64,000 nucleotides of DNA, from NCBI RefSeq assembly GCF_000756375.1, contig NZ_JNFD01000021.1, forward strand, positions 430,529 to 494,528. The letters are read 5' to 3'. The translations under genes were made by a program, and so were the position numbers. The notes under the pieces are model-generated. The model was not told where the DNA came from. It saw only the letters and a list, made by a program, of their open reading frames with translations, and did not search any database. This stretch comes from Sphingopyxis sp. LC81. Lineage in GTDB: Bacteria; Pseudomonadota; Alphaproteobacteria; Sphingomonadales; Sphingomonadaceae. Shown in pieces: positions 45,231 through 55,251 of this stretch (positions are counted from its first letter, which is position 1; each line of letters starts with the position of its first letter).

Positions 45231-48200
45231 ATGGCCTTCAGCCCCTTTGTCCCCCTGCGCGTCTTTTCCAGTTTCACCATGCTGGAGGGAGCGATCGAGC
45301 CCAAGTTGATCGCCAAGGCGGCCCGCGAACGCGGGTTTCCGGCGATTGCGGTCGCCGATCGCAACGGGCTCTACGGCGTCATGGCATTTGGCGAGGCGTG
45401 CAAGGCGGCGGGCGTGCAGCCGATCGTCGGCACGCTGCTGAGCGTCGCGCGCCCGGGGCAGCGGCTCGCGAACGGCGCGCCGATCATCGACTGGCTCGCG
45501 CTCTATGCACAGGACAATGCCGGCTATGACAATCTCTGCGCGCTCGTGTCGGCGGCGCATCTCGGCCGCCCGGTCGAGCAGGATCCGCATGTGCTGCTGT
45601 CCGACATCGCGGGCAAGACCGACGGGCTGATCTGCCTGACCGGTGGCGGCGAGGGTGCGCTCGCGCGGCTGCTCGCAGGCGAGCAGAAGAGCGCCGCCGA
45701 CGATTATGTCGAGCAATTGGAAGCGCTGTTCGGCGGGCGGCTCTATATCGAACTGTCGCGGCGCGGCGATGCGACCGAAATCGCTGCCGAAGCGGCGCTG
45801 ATCGATCTGGCATATGCGCGCGCGCTGCCGATCGTCGCGACCAATCCCGCGAACTTCGTCGAACCGAATTTCCATCCCGCGCACGACGCGATGCTGTGCA
45901 TCGCGCAGTCGGCCTATGTCGAGAGCGAGGACCGCCGCGTTTCGAGCCCCGAAGCCTGGCTGAAACCCGCCGAGGCGATGGAAGACGCTTTCTCGGATCT
46001 GCCCGAAGCCATTCATAACACGCTCGTCGTCGCGCAGCGCTGCGCGTTCATGGCGCCGAAGCGCGCGCCGATCCTGCCGAGCCTCGCCGGCGACCGCGAG
46101 GGCGAGGCGGCGCAGCTCAAGGCCGACGCGCATGCGGGGCTCGCGGCGCGGCTCGCGCATTACCCCGACCTGACCGACGAAGATCGCGAAGCCTATGTCA
46201 CGCGCCTCGATTTCGAAGTCGACGTCATCGTCCAGATGGGCTTCCCCGGCTACTTTCTGATCGTGGCCGATTTCATCAAATGGGCGAAAAATCACGACAT
46301 CCCGGTGGGTCCGGGGCGTGGTTCGGGCGCGGGCAGCGTCGTCGCCTGGGCACTGACGATCACCGATCTCGATCCGCTCAAGCTCGGCCTGCTGTTCGAA
46401 CGCTTCCTCAACCCAGAACGCGTGTCGATGCCCGATTTCGACATCGATTTCTGCGAAACGCGGCGCGGCGAAGTGATCCGCTATGTGCAAGAGAAATACG
46501 GGCGCGACACGGTGGCGCAGATCATCACCTTCGGTAAGTTGAAGGCCCGCGCGGTGCTCAAGGACACCGGGCGCGTGCTCCAGATGAGCTATGGCCAGGT
46601 CGACCGGCTGGCGAAGCTGGTGCCGAACCATCCGACCGATCCCTGGACGCTCGAACGCGCACTGAACGGCGTTGCCGAGTTGATGACGGAATATAAGCAG
46701 GACGACGGGGTGCGCCGCCTGTTCGACATGGCGCGCCAATTGGAAGGCCTGCCGCGGCACAGCTCGACCCATGCGGCAGGCGTGGTGATCGGCGATCGTC
46801 CGCTCGACCAGCTCGTCCCGCTCTATCGCGATCCGCGTTCGGACATGCCGGTGACGCAGTTCGACATGAAATATGTCGAGAGCGCTGGGCTGGTGAAATT
46901 CGATTTTCTGGGCCTCAAGACGCTGTCGGTGCTCAAGGAAGCACGGCGCCTGCTCGCGCTGCGCGGGATCGACGTCGATCTCGACACGCTCGCGTGGGAC
47001 GATAGCGAGGTGTACGAACTGCTCCAGCGCGGCGAGACCGTCGGGGTGTTCCAGCTGGAATCCGAGGGCATGCGGCGTACGCTGTCGGCGGTGAAACCGA
47101 CCAATTTCGGCGACATCATCGCGCTCGTCGCGCTCTACCGTCCGGGGCCGATGGACAATATCCCGCTGTTCGGTGCCCGCAAGAACGGGCGCGAGGCGAT
47201 CGCTTATCCGCATCCGCTACTCGAAGGCATCCTTGCCGAGACCTATGGCATCTTCGTCTATCAGGAACAGGTGATGCAGGCGGCGCAAATCCTGGCGGGC
47301 TACAGCCTGGGCGGCGCCGACCTTTTGCGCCGCGCGATGGGCAAGAAGGTCCAGGCCGAAATGGACGCGCAGCGCGAGACCTTCGTCAAGGGCTGCGGCG
47401 AGCATAACCAGATCGCGCCCAAGGCGGCGAACGAGCTGTTCGACTTGATCGACAAATTCGCGGGCTATGGCTTCAACAAGAGCCACGCAGCCGCCTATGC
47501 ATTGCTGTCGTACCAGACCGCGTGGCTGAAGGCGCATTATCCGCACGAATTCTTCGCGGCATCGATGTCGTTCGACAGCCATCAGACAGACAAATTGTCG
47601 ATCTTCATCGACGATATGCGCCGGCTCGACGTCGGAATCGCGCCGCCGTCGGTCAACGACAGCGAGGCCGATTTCTCGGTCGGCCGCAACGACGATGGGC
47701 TGACGGTTCGCTATGCGCTCGGCGCGCTCAAGGGCGTGGGCGAAAAGGCGATGGAGGCGCTGGTCGCCGAGCGCGCCAAGGGCGATTTCGCATCGCTCGA
47801 CGATTTTGCGAGCCGCATCGATCCCAAGCTGCTCAACCGGCGCCAGATCGAGGCGCTGGCGGGCGCGGGGGCGTTCGACTGCATCGAACCCGACCGTCCG
47901 CGCGCCTTTGCCGGCGCCGAGAGCCTGCTCGCTTGCGCGAACAGCTCGGCGCATGAACGTTCGACGGGGCAGGGCGGCCTGTTCGGCGGCGATATCGCGA
48001 TCGCCCCGGCGTTGCAGCTGCCTGCCGCCGAGCCGTGGACGCTCGCCGAACGCATGACGCGCGAAAAGGACGCCTTTGGCTTCTATTTCTCGTCGCATCC
48101 GGTAGAGCAATATGAGGCGATCATCGCGGCGCGTGGCGCGCGGTCCTACGGCGACATTTGCGCCAATGTCGAAATGACGCCGGGCACGCGCATTCCGATG

Positions 48201-48716
48201 ACAATGGCGGGCATGGTCGAAAGCGCGCGGCCGCGCGTATCGCAGCGCGGCAATCGGTTCCTCAACCTGACGCTTTCCGACCGCAGCGGGCAGTTCCAGT
48301 CGAGTTGTTTCGACGAGGGCGCGGGCAAGATACTCGAGGCGCTCGCGGCCGATGGCGGCTGCGCGATCCTGTCGGTCGAGCTCGACCTGCTCGAGGGCGA
48401 AGAAACGCCGCGCGTCACGGTGCGCGGCGCGCAGCCGCTGGCCGAAATGGCGGCGACAGCGGCGCTGGAGCTGACATGCCGCGTCGCGCTTCCCGATGCG
48501 ATTGCGGAGATGGCGCGCCTGCTCGAACGGCGCGACGATGCACGTGGGCGCGTGTTCGTCCTGACCGAAGACCCCGACACCGGCGACGAACTTTGTATCA
48601 ACCTCGGCCGCGGGTTCGCGCTGGGGCCCGATGTCGTTTCGCGGTTCGAAATGGTGGCGGGAGTCAGCGACGTGGCGCTGTCGCTGTTCACGCCCAAGGA
48701 TTTTCGGGCGCGTTAG
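45231..48716 (+). CDS. dnaE: DNA polymerase III alpha subunit
   Basis: 1161 residues, the replicative polymerase. The PHP domain (1-280), the polymerase palm with PDFDIDFCETRRGEVI carrying catalytic aspartates (about residue 402-404), the thumb/fingers, the tandem HhH region (GALKGVGEKAMEAL) and the OB fold (about 980-1070) are in order. The PHP start reads LRVFSSFTMLEGA where metal-binding enzymes have HVHSxYS, so its histidines are lost and proofreading must come from DnaQ. The N-terminus MAFSPFVPLRVFSS is preceded by only a weak ribosome site. Confidence 0.97.
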   Translation: MAFSPFVPLRVFSSFTMLEGAIEPKLIAKAARERGFPAIAVADRNGLYGVMAFGEACKAAGVQPIVGTLLSVARPGQRLANGAPIIDWLALYAQDNAGYDNLCALVSAAHLGRPVEQDPHVLLSDIAGKTDGLICLTGGGEGALARLLAGEQKSAADDYVEQLEALFGGRLYIELSRRGDATEIAAEAALIDLAYARALPIVATNPANFVEPNFHPAHDAMLCIAQSAYVESEDRRVSSPEAWLKPAEAMEDAFSDLPEAIHNTLVVAQRCAFMAPKRAPILPSLAGDREGEAAQLKADAHAGLAARLAHYPDLTDEDREAYVTRLDFEVDVIVQMGFPGYFLIVADFIKWAKNHDIPVGPGRGSGAGSVVAWALTITDLDPLKLGLLFERFLNPERVSMPDFDIDFCETRRGEVIRYVQEKYGRDTVAQIITFGKLKARAVLKDTGRVLQMSYGQVDRLAKLVPNHPTDPWTLERALNGVAELMTEYKQDDGVRRLFDMARQLEGLPRHSSTHAAGVVIGDRPLDQLVPLYRDPRSDMPVTQFDMKYVESAGLVKFDFLGLKTLSVLKEARRLLALRGIDVDLDTLAWDDSEVYELLQRGETVGVFQLESEGMRRTLSAVKPTNFGDIIALVALYRPGPMDNIPLFGARKNGREAIAYPHPLLEGILAETYGIFVYQEQVMQAAQILAGYSLGGADLLRRAMGKKVQAEMDAQRETFVKGCGEHNQIAPKAANELFDLIDKFAGYGFNKSHAAAYALLSYQTAWLKAHYPHEFFAASMSFDSHQTDKLSIFIDDMRRLDVGIAPPSVNDSEADFSVGRNDDGLTVRYALGALKGVGEKAMEALVAERAKGDFASLDDFASRIDPKLLNRRQIEALAGAGAFDCIEPDRPRAFAGAESLLACANSSAHERSTGQGGLFGGDIAIAPALQLPAAEPWTLAERMTREKDAFGFYFSSHPVEQYEAIIAARGARSYGDICANVEMTPGTRIPMTMAGMVESARPRVSQRGNRFLNLTLSDRSGQFQSSCFDEGAGKILEALAADGGCAILSVELDLLEGEETPRVTVRGAQPLAEMAATAALELTCRVALPDAIAEMARLLERRDDARGRVFVLTEDPDTGDELCINLGRGFALGPDVVSRFEMVAGVSDVALSLFTPKDFRAR

Positions 48717-48774
48717 CGATCCACGGTCGCCGAGGTCCTTCGGTAACCGTCCAACATGAAACAGGAGGTATGGA

Positions 48775-49182
48775 ATGAGCCGAACGATTGCCGGTGCATG
48801 TCTTTGCGGCGCTGTCAGCTTCGAGATTTCCGGTGAATTTCACGCCTTCTATCTTTGCCATTGTTCGCGATGCCGCAAGGGCAGCGGATCGGCGCACGGC
48901 GCGAACCTGTTCTCGGCAACGGCAAAGCTCAACTGGTTGTCGGGGGAGGACAAGGTGAAATCCTATCATCTTCCCGCGACCCGTCACCAAAGAAACTTTT
49001 GCACCGAATGCGGGTCGGGGCTGCCGCGCGAAGTGATGCAGGGCGCGATGCTCGTCGTCCCGGCTGGAAGCATCGACAGCGCGATCGATATCCGGCCGAC
49101 TGCCCATATCTGTTGTGACAGCCGCGCTGGATGGGACGCCGATCTGGAGACGGTTCCAAAGATTGGCGGGCTTCCCGGCTGA
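48775..49182 (+). CDS. GFA-family (glutathione-dependent formaldehyde-activating-like) zinc protein
   Basis: 135 residues. The GFA fold binds zinc through conserved cysteines: CLCGAVSFE near residue 11, CHCSRCRKGSG and FCTECGSGLPRE. The prototype adds glutathione to formaldehyde, but most members are not characterised. AGGAGG lies 6-7 bases before the ATG, a strong ribosome site. No formaldehyde dehydrogenase is nearby. Confidence 0.88.
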   Translation: MSRTIAGACLCGAVSFEISGEFHAFYLCHCSRCRKGSGSAHGANLFSATAKLNWLSGEDKVKSYHLPATRHQRNFCTECGSGLPREVMQGAMLVVPAGSIDSAIDIRPTAHICCDSRAGWDADLETVPKIGGLPG

Positions 49183-49213
49183 TCGCGTCGCGGTTTTCGC
49201 GCCGGCCCATCCG

Positions 49214-49229
49214 TTGACGCTTGCGTAAA
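49214..49229. promoter_or_regulatory. Operator TTGACGCTTGCGTAAA (site 2 of 3) before the acyl-CoA ligase
   Basis: Inverted repeat TTGACGC-TT-GCGTAAA with one mismatch in the outer arm, 49 bases before the acyl-CoA ligase start. It fits the pattern TTGACG-N4-CGT(C/A)AA seen at 4208 and 55153. A second short palindrome, GCCTTATCCGTAAGGC, follows at 49241-49256. Confidence 0.65.
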
Positions 49230-49278
49230 CCGCGTTCCTCGCCTTATCCGTAAGGCAAGTAAGAGAGAGGAATGCCTG

Positions 49279-50886
49279 ATGTCCGGAATGCAGAGCCAGC
49301 CGCTGCTGGTCACCAGCCTGATCGACCATGCCGCGCGCGAGCATGTCGATCGCGAAATCGTCTCGCGCTGGGCCGACGGCAGCCAGACCCGTACGACATG
49401 GGGCGAGGTCGGGCACGACGCGCGCCGCTTCGCCGCGGCGATGGTCAAGCTGGGCATGAACAAGGGCGACCGCATCGCGACGCTGGCGATGAACCACGGC
49501 CATCACCTTGTCAGCTGGTACGGCAGCGCCGGGATGGGCGGCGTGCTCCACACGGTGAACCCGCGGCTGTTCGACGAACAGCTTATTTACATCATCAACC
49601 ATGCCGAGGACCGTGTGCTGCTGTTCGATGCAATGTTCCTGCCGATCGTCGAGCGGCTGCGCCCGCAATTGCCGACGGTCGAGCATTTCATCCTGTTCGA
49701 CGCCCCGGCGCAGGGCAGCTATCTGTCGTACCGCGACGTGATCGACGCCGAGGATGGCAGCTTCGAATGGGTGCAGCTCGACGAACGCGACCCGGTCGGG
49801 CTTTGCTATACCAGCGGGACGACCGGCAATCCCAAAGGGGTGCTCTATGAGCATCGCTCGAACGTCATTCACGCGATCACCGAAATCCAACCCGACGTGT
49901 TCGGCCTGTCGAATCGCAGCGTCATCCTGCCGATCGTGCCGATGTTCCATGCCAACAGCTGGGGCGTGCCCTTTGCCGCCGCGACGGTCGGGGCCAAGCT
50001 GGTATTCTCGGCGACTAACGATGCGCAGGTTCTCTGCGACCTGATGCACGACGAGGGCGTGACGCACAGCGCCGGCGTGCCGACGGTGTGGATCGCGATG
50101 TTCGCGCATATGGACGCGACCGGCATCGGTTACGGCAAGCTCGAGCGCGTGATCATCGGCGGCTCGGCGGCGCCGCGCGCGATGATCGAACGGTTCATGC
50201 GCGCGGGGATCGCGGTCGGCCATGCGTGGGGGATGACCGAAACCAGCCCGATCGGGACGATGGGCAAACGGCCGTGGAACTGGGACGAGCTGAGCTTCGA
50301 CGAACAGGTCGACATCGTGTGCCGCCAGGGTTGCCCGCCGTTCGGTGTCGAGCTGCGCATCGTCGATGACGAGGATCATGTGCTGCCGCGCGATGGGGTG
50401 ACGAGCGGGCGGCTGCAATGCCGCGGGCCGTGGATCATCCAGCGCTATTTCAAGGCCGATACCGATGCCGCCGATACCGAGGGCTGGTTCGACACCGGCG
50501 ACGTCGCGGTGCTGCACCCCGATGGCGTCATGCAGATCACCGACCGTGCGAAGGATGTGATCAAGTCGGGCGGCGAGTGGATCAGCTCGATCGAGCTGGA
50601 AAATGCCGCGGTCGGTGCGCCGGGGGTGCAGGAAGCGGCGGCGGTTGGCGTCTATCACCCGAAATGGGACGAGCGGCCGATCCTGTTGATCGTCAAAAAG
50701 CCCGGGGTTGAGGCGGACGAGGCGGCGATCGTCGAGTATCTGAAGGACAAGGTCGCCAAATGGTGGCTGCCCGACGAGATCGTCTTTGTCGACGAACTGC
50801 CGCACACCGCGACAGGCAAGATTTTGAAGCGCCAGATCCGCGACGATTATAAGGATTACAAGCTGAAGTCGCTGGTGGGAGCGTAG
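49279..50886 (+). CDS. Acyl-CoA synthetase (medium/long-chain fatty-acid--CoA ligase family)
   Basis: 535 residues, ANL superfamily. It activates a fatty acid with ATP and CoA through an acyl-adenylate. The P-loop is [14 protein letters not shown] near residue 180. The A5 region includes [12 protein letters not shown], the hinge is [15 protein letters not shown], and the catalytic Lys lies in [11 protein letters not shown] near the end. It resembles AlkK/FadD3-type ligases without a membrane anchor. The chain length cannot be read. The operator at 49214-49229 suggests induction by fatty-acid or amino-acid catabolism together with ETF-QO. AGAGAGG lies 8 bases upstream of the ATG. Confidence 0.92.
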   Translation: MSGMQSQPLLVTSLIDHAAREHVDREIVSRWADGSQTRTTWGEVGHDARRFAAAMVKLGMNKGDRIATLAMNHGHHLVSWYGSAGMGGVLHTVNPRLFDEQLIYIINHAEDRVLLFDAMFLPIVERLRPQLPTVEHFILFDAPAQGSYLSYRDVIDAEDGSFEWVQLDERDPVGLCYTSGTTGNPKGVLYEHRSNVIHAITEIQPDVFGLSNRSVILPIVPMFHANSWGVPFAAATVGAKLVFSATNDAQVLCDLMHDEGVTHSAGVPTVWIAMFAHMDATGIGYGKLERVIIGGSAAPRAMIERFMRAGIAVGHAWGMTETSPIGTMGKRPWNWDELSFDEQVDIVCRQGCPPFGVELRIVDDEDHVLPRDGVTSGRLQCRGPWIIQRYFKADTDAADTEGWFDTGDVAVLHPDGVMQITDRAKDVIKSGGEWISSIELENAAVGAPGVQEAAAVGVYHPKWDERPILLIVKKPGVEADEAAIVEYLKDKVAKWWLPDEIVFVDELPHTATGKILKRQIRDDYKDYKLKSLVGA

Positions 50887-50926
50887 GGAGAACGTCGTCC
50901 CGCGAAGGCGGCGGCAAGGATTATTC

Positions 50927-52015
50927 TCAGAACAACTCCATCTGCCCGTCGCGCTCGGGCGGCCTGAACAGGTCGCTGCGGATCGGCGGGAAGCTGCGGT
51001 CCATGCCATGTTCGCGTGCGGCGCGTTTGACGCGGGTGCGGATTAGTTGTGCCCAGACGCCGTGGCCCTTCATACGCGTGAAGAAATCAGGGTCATTGTC
51101 GCGGCCACCGCGGATGTCCTGCACCATATGCATCACCTTGTCGGCGCGGTCGGGGTAATGCGCCGCCAGCCAGGCGCGGAACAAGGGCGCGACCTCGAAC
51201 GGCAGGCGCATCAATATATAGGACACGCGGATCGCGCCGGCGTCCGCCGCGGCCGCCATGATCGCCTCGATTTCGTGGTCGGTGATCGCGGGGATGATCG
51301 GCGAGATGTTGACCTGCGTCGGCACGCCGGCGTCGATCAGCTTGCGGATCGCGGCGAGCCGGCGGCGCGGGTGCGGCGCGCGGGGTTCGAGCGTTCTCGC
51401 GATGGCGGGATCGAGCGTCGTTACCGATACCGCGACGCCCACCAGATTGTCGCGCGCCATGTCGGCGAGCAGGTCGATATCGCGCAGGACGCGGTCGGAT
51501 TTGGTGGTGATGATCAGCGGGTGGCGCGTCTCGGCAAGGACTTCGATGACCGACCGTGTGATGCCCCATTCGCGCTCGATCGGCTGGTAGCCGTCGGTGT
51601 TGGTGCCGATCGCCAGCGGTGCTGCGGTATAGCCGCGCTTCGCGAGTTCGGCGCGCAGCAGCTTTGCGGCGTCAGGCTTGGCGAAGAGCTTGCTTTCGAA
51701 ATCGAGCCCGGGGGACAGGTCGTGGAACGCATGGGTCGGGCGCGCAAAGCAATAGATGCAGCCATGTTCGCAGCCGCGATAGGGATTGATCGAGCGGTCG
51801 AAGCTGATGTCGGGCGATTTGTTCCGCGAAATGATCGTCTTGGGATGCTCGACCGTGACCGTTGTGCGCAGCGGCGGGGCGTCGCCGTCGATGTCCTCCG
51901 CCGCGTCGAGCCAGTCGCCGTCAAGGACGCGCTCGGCCGATCCGGTGCGTGTTGGGCGCAGATTGGTCGGCGCGCCGCGGCCCGCGATCGGGGGGAGGGG
52001 TTTGGACGATTCCAC
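50927..52015 (-). CDS. PA0069-family radical SAM protein (SplB-like)
   Basis: About 362 residues. The radical SAM motif is INPYRGCEHGCIYCFARP with C-x3-C-x2-C. The N-terminal PIAGRGAPTN and the C-terminal LRTRVKRAAREHG also fit the PA0069 group, related to spore photoproduct lyase and of unproven function. The frame extends to a TTG at 52045, but that codon lies in a consensus LexA box. GTG at 52015 is chosen, although its GGAGG is 14 bases away, so the start is uncertain. Follows moaB on the same strand. The LexA box at 52040-52054 hints at a role in DNA damage. Confidence 0.87.
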   Translation of the reverse strand: MESSKPLPPIAGRGAPTNLRPTRTGSAERVLDGDWLDAAEDIDGDAPPLRTTVTVEHPKTIISRNKSPDISFDRSINPYRGCEHGCIYCFARPTHAFHDLSPGLDFESKLFAKPDAAKLLRAELAKRGYTAAPLAIGTNTDGYQPIEREWGITRSVIEVLAETRHPLIITTKSDRVLRDIDLLADMARDNLVGVAVSVTTLDPAIARTLEPRAPHPRRRLAAIRKLIDAGVPTQVNISPIIPAITDHEIEAIMAAAADAGAIRVSYILMRLPFEVAPLFRAWLAAHYPDRADKVMHMVQDIRGGRDNDPDFFTRMKGHGVWAQLIRTRVKRAAREHGMDRSFPPIRSDLFRPPERDGQMELF

Positions 52016-52039
52016 CGGTGGATCATAATCCTCCGGTGA

Positions 52040-52054
52040 GAACAAATAAAGAAC
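52040..52054 (-). promoter_or_regulatory. Second LexA box, before the radical SAM gene
   Basis: The plus strand reads GAAC-AAATAAA-GAAC, a perfect GTTC-N7-GTTC SOS box on the minus strand. It lies between the moaB stop (52062) and the radical SAM gene. The surrounding sequence is A/T-rich, as expected for a promoter. One or two such 8-base matches could occur by chance in 64 kb, so location is the main support. Confidence 0.6.
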
Positions 52055-52061
52055 AAATCGA

Positions 52062-52586
52062 CTATTCGGTCAGTCGCGGCATCAGTTCGACGAAGTTGCA
52101 GGGTTTATGGCGGCTGTCGAGCTGGGTCGACAATATGCCCTCCCATGCGTCGGTCACCGCGCCGGTCGAACCGGGGAGCGCGAAGATATAAGTGCCGCGC
52201 GCGACGACGGCGCAGGCGCGCGACTGGATCGTCGAGGTGCCGATCGTCTGATAGCTGAGCCAGCGGAACAGCTCGCCGAAGCCGGGAATGTCCTTGCCGT
52301 CGAGCCGGTGCAGCGCCTCCGGCGTCACGTCGCGTCCCGTGAGGCCGGTGCCGCCGGTGGTGATCACGACATCGACATCGGGGTCGTCGATCCAGTTATG
52401 GAGGCGCGAGACGATCAGGTCGGTCTCGTCCTTGACGATCGCGCGCGCGGCCAGAATATGGCCCGCGCCGGTCAGCAGCTCCTCAAGCTTGTCGCCCGAC
52501 CGGTCATCGGCAGCGCTGCGGCTGTCCGAAATCGTCAGCAGCGCGATGCGGACGGGTTTGAAGGTCAGGCTTTCGTCAATCGGCAT
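52062..52586 (-). CDS. moaB: Molybdenum cofactor biosynthesis protein MoaB/MogA family
   Basis: 174 residues from the ATG at 52586. It adenylates molybdopterin before MoeA inserts molybdate. Family marks: [39 protein letters not shown] and [18 protein letters not shown], the MoCF fold. The C-terminus [12 protein letters not shown] is typical of MoaB. The start overlaps the slt stop by 11 bases; a longer frame adds six residues and lacks a ribosome site. Separated from the other moco genes in this window. Confidence 0.92.
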   Translation of the reverse strand: MPIDESLTFKPVRIALLTISDSRSAADDRSGDKLEELLTGAGHILAARAIVKDETDLIVSRLHNWIDDPDVDVVITTGGTGLTGRDVTPEALHRLDGKDIPGFGELFRWLSYQTIGTSTIQSRACAVVARGTYIFALPGSTGAVTDAWEGILSTQLDSRHKPCNFVELMPRLTE

Positions 52587-54339
52587 TGGCCAGACCGCCG
52601 GCATAGGTCAGGCGCGTGCGGTCCTTGCCGTCGGGGAAGCGCGGCCATTTGCCCTGCGCCAGCGCGGCGCGGCTGACCGACGGCTTGCCCTGCTGCGCCT
52701 CGTACATCCAGTAATTGCGCAGCACGATGCCGACATATCCGCGCGTCTCCCAATAGGGGATCGATTCCATGTAAAGCAGGGGATCGCCATTGTCGCGGAT
52801 TTCCGACTGCCAGCGCGCGACGGGCGCGGGCCCCGCGTTATAGGCGGCGATGACCTTGGGCAGCAGCCCCCCGGTTGAGGCGTCGCGGCTCAGATACTGC
52901 AGATAGCTTTGCCCCATGTCCATGTTGACCGCAGGGCTGCGGAGGTCGCCGGTCCCGAGATCGCCGCGCCAGCGCGCGACGTCGCGCGCTGTGCCGGGGC
53001 GCACCTGCATCAGGCCAAGCGCGCCCGCCGGGCTGACAACGGCGCGCTGGAAGCGCGATTCCTGCAGCGTGTGCGCGAAAACCAGCGCCGGGTCGACCTT
53101 CCACCCGCCATTGGGCTCCCATTTGGGCTGCGGATAGCGCGTCTGCGCCGCGAGCTTGCGGCCCTGCGGCGTGTTGTGTGCAAGATAGAGCTGCGTTTCG
53201 GGCAAGCTGAGCGCCCCGGCCATCGCGAGCAATTGCTCGTGCTGTCGGACGTCGCCGATCAGCGCCTGATGGCGGAGCAGCGTGCCGGCATATTTATCCT
53301 CGCCGATCTCGGCGAACGCCATCGCGGCGCGGACATTGGGCAGTCCTTCGAGTGCGCGCCAGGCGCTGCGGTCGGCACGGACATTCTCGCGCTGGATCTT
53401 CGCCTCGACGCCCAGCGATTCGGCGGCGAGCAGGCCGTAGAAAGTTTCCTCGTTCGACGCGGCGGCGCGCAGGCGCTGTTGCACCGATGCGGGTTCGCCC
53501 GCGGCGATCGCGGCGCGCGCGGCCCAATAATAAGCGGCGGCGCGCAGTTCGCTGTCGGGCGCTTCCTTCGCGACGCGGTCGAAGGCGGTGAGCGCGGTGC
53601 GATAGTCGCGGGTGCGCCACGCGGCGAGGCCCTTGACCCAAGCGCCCTGTGTCGACCATGCGCCCTGACCGTCGCTGCATTCGCTCGCCAGACGCAGCGC
53701 GTTGGCGTCGTCATTCTCGATATAATAGGACCAGGCGACCTTCTGCCGCCATTCGTTGCGCGCCTCGGGGCTCAGCTGGTCGCCGACGGCGTTGAGCAAC
53801 GCTTCGGCGCCCGCAGGATCGTCATTCTTGATCCGCTCCGGAATCGAGCGCGCGAGCGCGGCCGCCGCGGGGTCGCCGCTGATCGCGTCGGCACCAAGGC
53901 GGCGCGGGGCGCTGCCGGACCAGGCCAGCCGCGCCTGGAACGGCAGCGTCGGAAGGTCGGTTGCACCGCGCCGCGTCGCCAGCCGGCCAAGCTGTTCGGC
54001 CTGCGGGAGGTAAGGCGATCGCGACAGGATCGGCATGATGTCGGAAATTTCGGCACGCGGGCTGTTCGCGGCGGTGAGCAGTTCGGCGCGCAGGAAATCG
54101 GAGAGCGGGCCGTTATCCGAGCCATCGAGCAGCGATTTGGCTTCGGCCCAGCGCTGGCCGCGGATCGCGGTGAGCACCTGCGTGTAAAGCTGTTTCTGTT
54201 TCGACGACAAAATCTCGGGCACCGTCTGCGGGGCCGAGGCGAGGTCGCGGTTGCCGGCATCGGCGGCGAACGCCGGTGCGGAGCTCAGGGAGATCGCCAG
54301 AACGGCGCATGAAATCAGGGTTTTGGTCATATTCTGCAT
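52576..54339 (-). CDS. slt: Soluble lytic murein transglycosylase
   Basis: 587 residues with a signal peptide (cleavage near AFA-AD, residue 26). A long alpha-superhelical U-shaped domain (about 40-430) precedes the C-terminal SLT domain. There the catalytic Glu lies in [11 protein letters not shown], with [14 protein letters not shown] and [12 protein letters not shown]. It cleaves peptidoglycan between MurNAc and GlcNAc with 1,6-anhydro ends in the periplasm. It starts 3 bases after the uracil-DNA glycosylase-like gene and overlaps moaB by 11 bases, so all are one operon. Confidence 0.93.
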   Translation of the reverse strand: MQNMTKTLISCAVLAISLSSAPAFAADAGNRDLASAPQTVPEILSSKQKQLYTQVLTAIRGQRWAEAKSLLDGSDNGPLSDFLRAELLTAANSPRAEISDIMPILSRSPYLPQAEQLGRLATRRGATDLPTLPFQARLAWSGSAPRRLGADAISGDPAAAALARSIPERIKNDDPAGAEALLNAVGDQLSPEARNEWRQKVAWSYYIENDDANALRLASECSDGQGAWSTQGAWVKGLAAWRTRDYRTALTAFDRVAKEAPDSELRAAAYYWAARAAIAAGEPASVQQRLRAAASNEETFYGLLAAESLGVEAKIQRENVRADRSAWRALEGLPNVRAAMAFAEIGEDKYAGTLLRHQALIGDVRQHEQLLAMAGALSLPETQLYLAHNTPQGRKLAAQTRYPQPKWEPNGGWKVDPALVFAHTLQESRFQRAVVSPAGALGLMQVRPGTARDVARWRGDLGTGDLRSPAVNMDMGQSYLQYLSRDASTGGLLPKVIAAYNAGPAPVARWQSEIRDNGDPLLYMESIPYWETRGYVGIVLRNYWMYEAQQGKPSVSRAALAQGKWPRFPDGKDRTRLTYAGGLANAD

Positions 54340-54342
54340 CCG

Positions 54343-55131
54343 TCAACGTCCCCGGTTGAACAGTTTCAGGCTATCCCACGCCGCCGCCTTCTGCGCGGGC
54401 CTGGCTAGCAGCATCGTCGGATGCGCTACAGCCACGGCCTCCATCTTGCCGCCATCTTGGTTAATATTGAGTAACTTTCCGCGCGCATCGGGCAGCGGCA
54501 GGCCGGCGGCCATGCGGACGACGTCGCCGCCGATCAGCAGCAAACGCCCCGGTTTTGCCAGTTTCAGATGATGCCAGAGCAGCCGGTCGAGTTCGGCCGC
54601 TTCTTCGCCGTCGTAGCGTCCGCCGGCGGGACGCGTTACGGCAAGGCTGGCGACATAGCAGTCGCCACGCGCCTTGCCGATCGCCTGCAACATCGCGTCG
54701 AGCAATTTGCCCGCTGGGCCCGCGAACAGCGTGCCGTCGCGCTGATCGTCGATTTCGGGCCATGCGGTGAGCAGCATCAGCGGCGCGCCGGCGTCACCGA
54801 CCGGGAGCACGCGGCGCGCGTCCCATTGGCTCCCGGGCACATCGTCGCTTGTCGCGAGCCAGCTTTGAAATTCGGTCCAGTCGTCCGGAAACACGACCGG
54901 TCCCTTGGGTTCGGCCGTCTCGGGCACCTCCTGCCGCTGGAGCGCAGCGGGAAGCGGAGGTAGTTCGGGCTCGGCGTTGACCACGCGTTTCGGCTTGGCC
55001 GCCGCAACGTCATTTGCCGGCGGCATGGCAAGCCAGCCCGCCGGTTCCTCACCGACAAGCATGTCGACGCCCGCCAGCGACCACCAGTCGCTATAGCTTT
55101 CCGCCATCAAGGCTGATTTTTGCCCACCCAT
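54343..55131 (-). CDS. Uracil-DNA glycosylase superfamily protein, degenerate
   Basis: 262 residues. The region from about 110 resembles family 4 UDGs: DGTLFAGPAGKLLDAMLQAIG (F-x-G-x-A-G-x-L-L), VTRPAGGRY, and the late motif AHPTMLLARPAQKAAAWDSL. The catalytic GEAPG motif is replaced by TAWPE, and only one Cys is present, so no 4Fe-4S cluster can form. The first ~100 residues are a unique linker (LPPLPAALQRQEVPET region). Activity is doubtful; a structural or DNA-binding role is possible. First gene of the slt-moaB run; start could also be the ATG at 55107. Confidence 0.8.
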   Translation of the reverse strand: MGGQKSALMAESYSDWWSLAGVDMLVGEEPAGWLAMPPANDVAAAKPKRVVNAEPELPPLPAALQRQEVPETAEPKGPVVFPDDWTEFQSWLATSDDVPGSQWDARRVLPVGDAGAPLMLLTAWPEIDDQRDGTLFAGPAGKLLDAMLQAIGKARGDCYVASLAVTRPAGGRYDGEEAAELDRLLWHHLKLAKPGRLLLIGGDVVRMAAGLPLPDARGKLLNINQDGGKMEAVAVAHPTMLLARPAQKAAAWDSLKLFNRGR

Positions 55132-55152
55132 GAATTTGTTTCAAACAGGCAG

Positions 55153-55168
55153 TTGACGGACGCGTCAA
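55153..55168. promoter_or_regulatory. Palindromic operator TTGACGGACGCGTCAA (site 3 of 3)
   Basis: Inverted repeat TTGACG-GACG-CGTCAA in the divergent promoter region between the UDG-like gene and ETF-QO, 84 bases before the ETF-QO start. Same TTGACG-N4-CGTCAA pattern as at 4208 and 49214. Confidence 0.65.
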
Positions 55169-55251
55169 TTGGCGGGCATCGCATTTCGTGACAGAATGAG
55201 CGCGGGACACGATGAATGATCCCGCGCGGGGACGGCAGAAAGGTATTTGCG

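Noticed and set aside
45213..47213. 666-codon open frame antisense to dnaE
   Set aside because: Arg/His/Asp-rich translation typical of a GC-driven shadow; dnaE is intact on the other strand.
48688..51009. 773-codon open frame antisense to the GFA and acyl-CoA ligase genes
   Set aside because: It covers two well-supported genes and their promoter, has shadow-like composition and no ribosome site.
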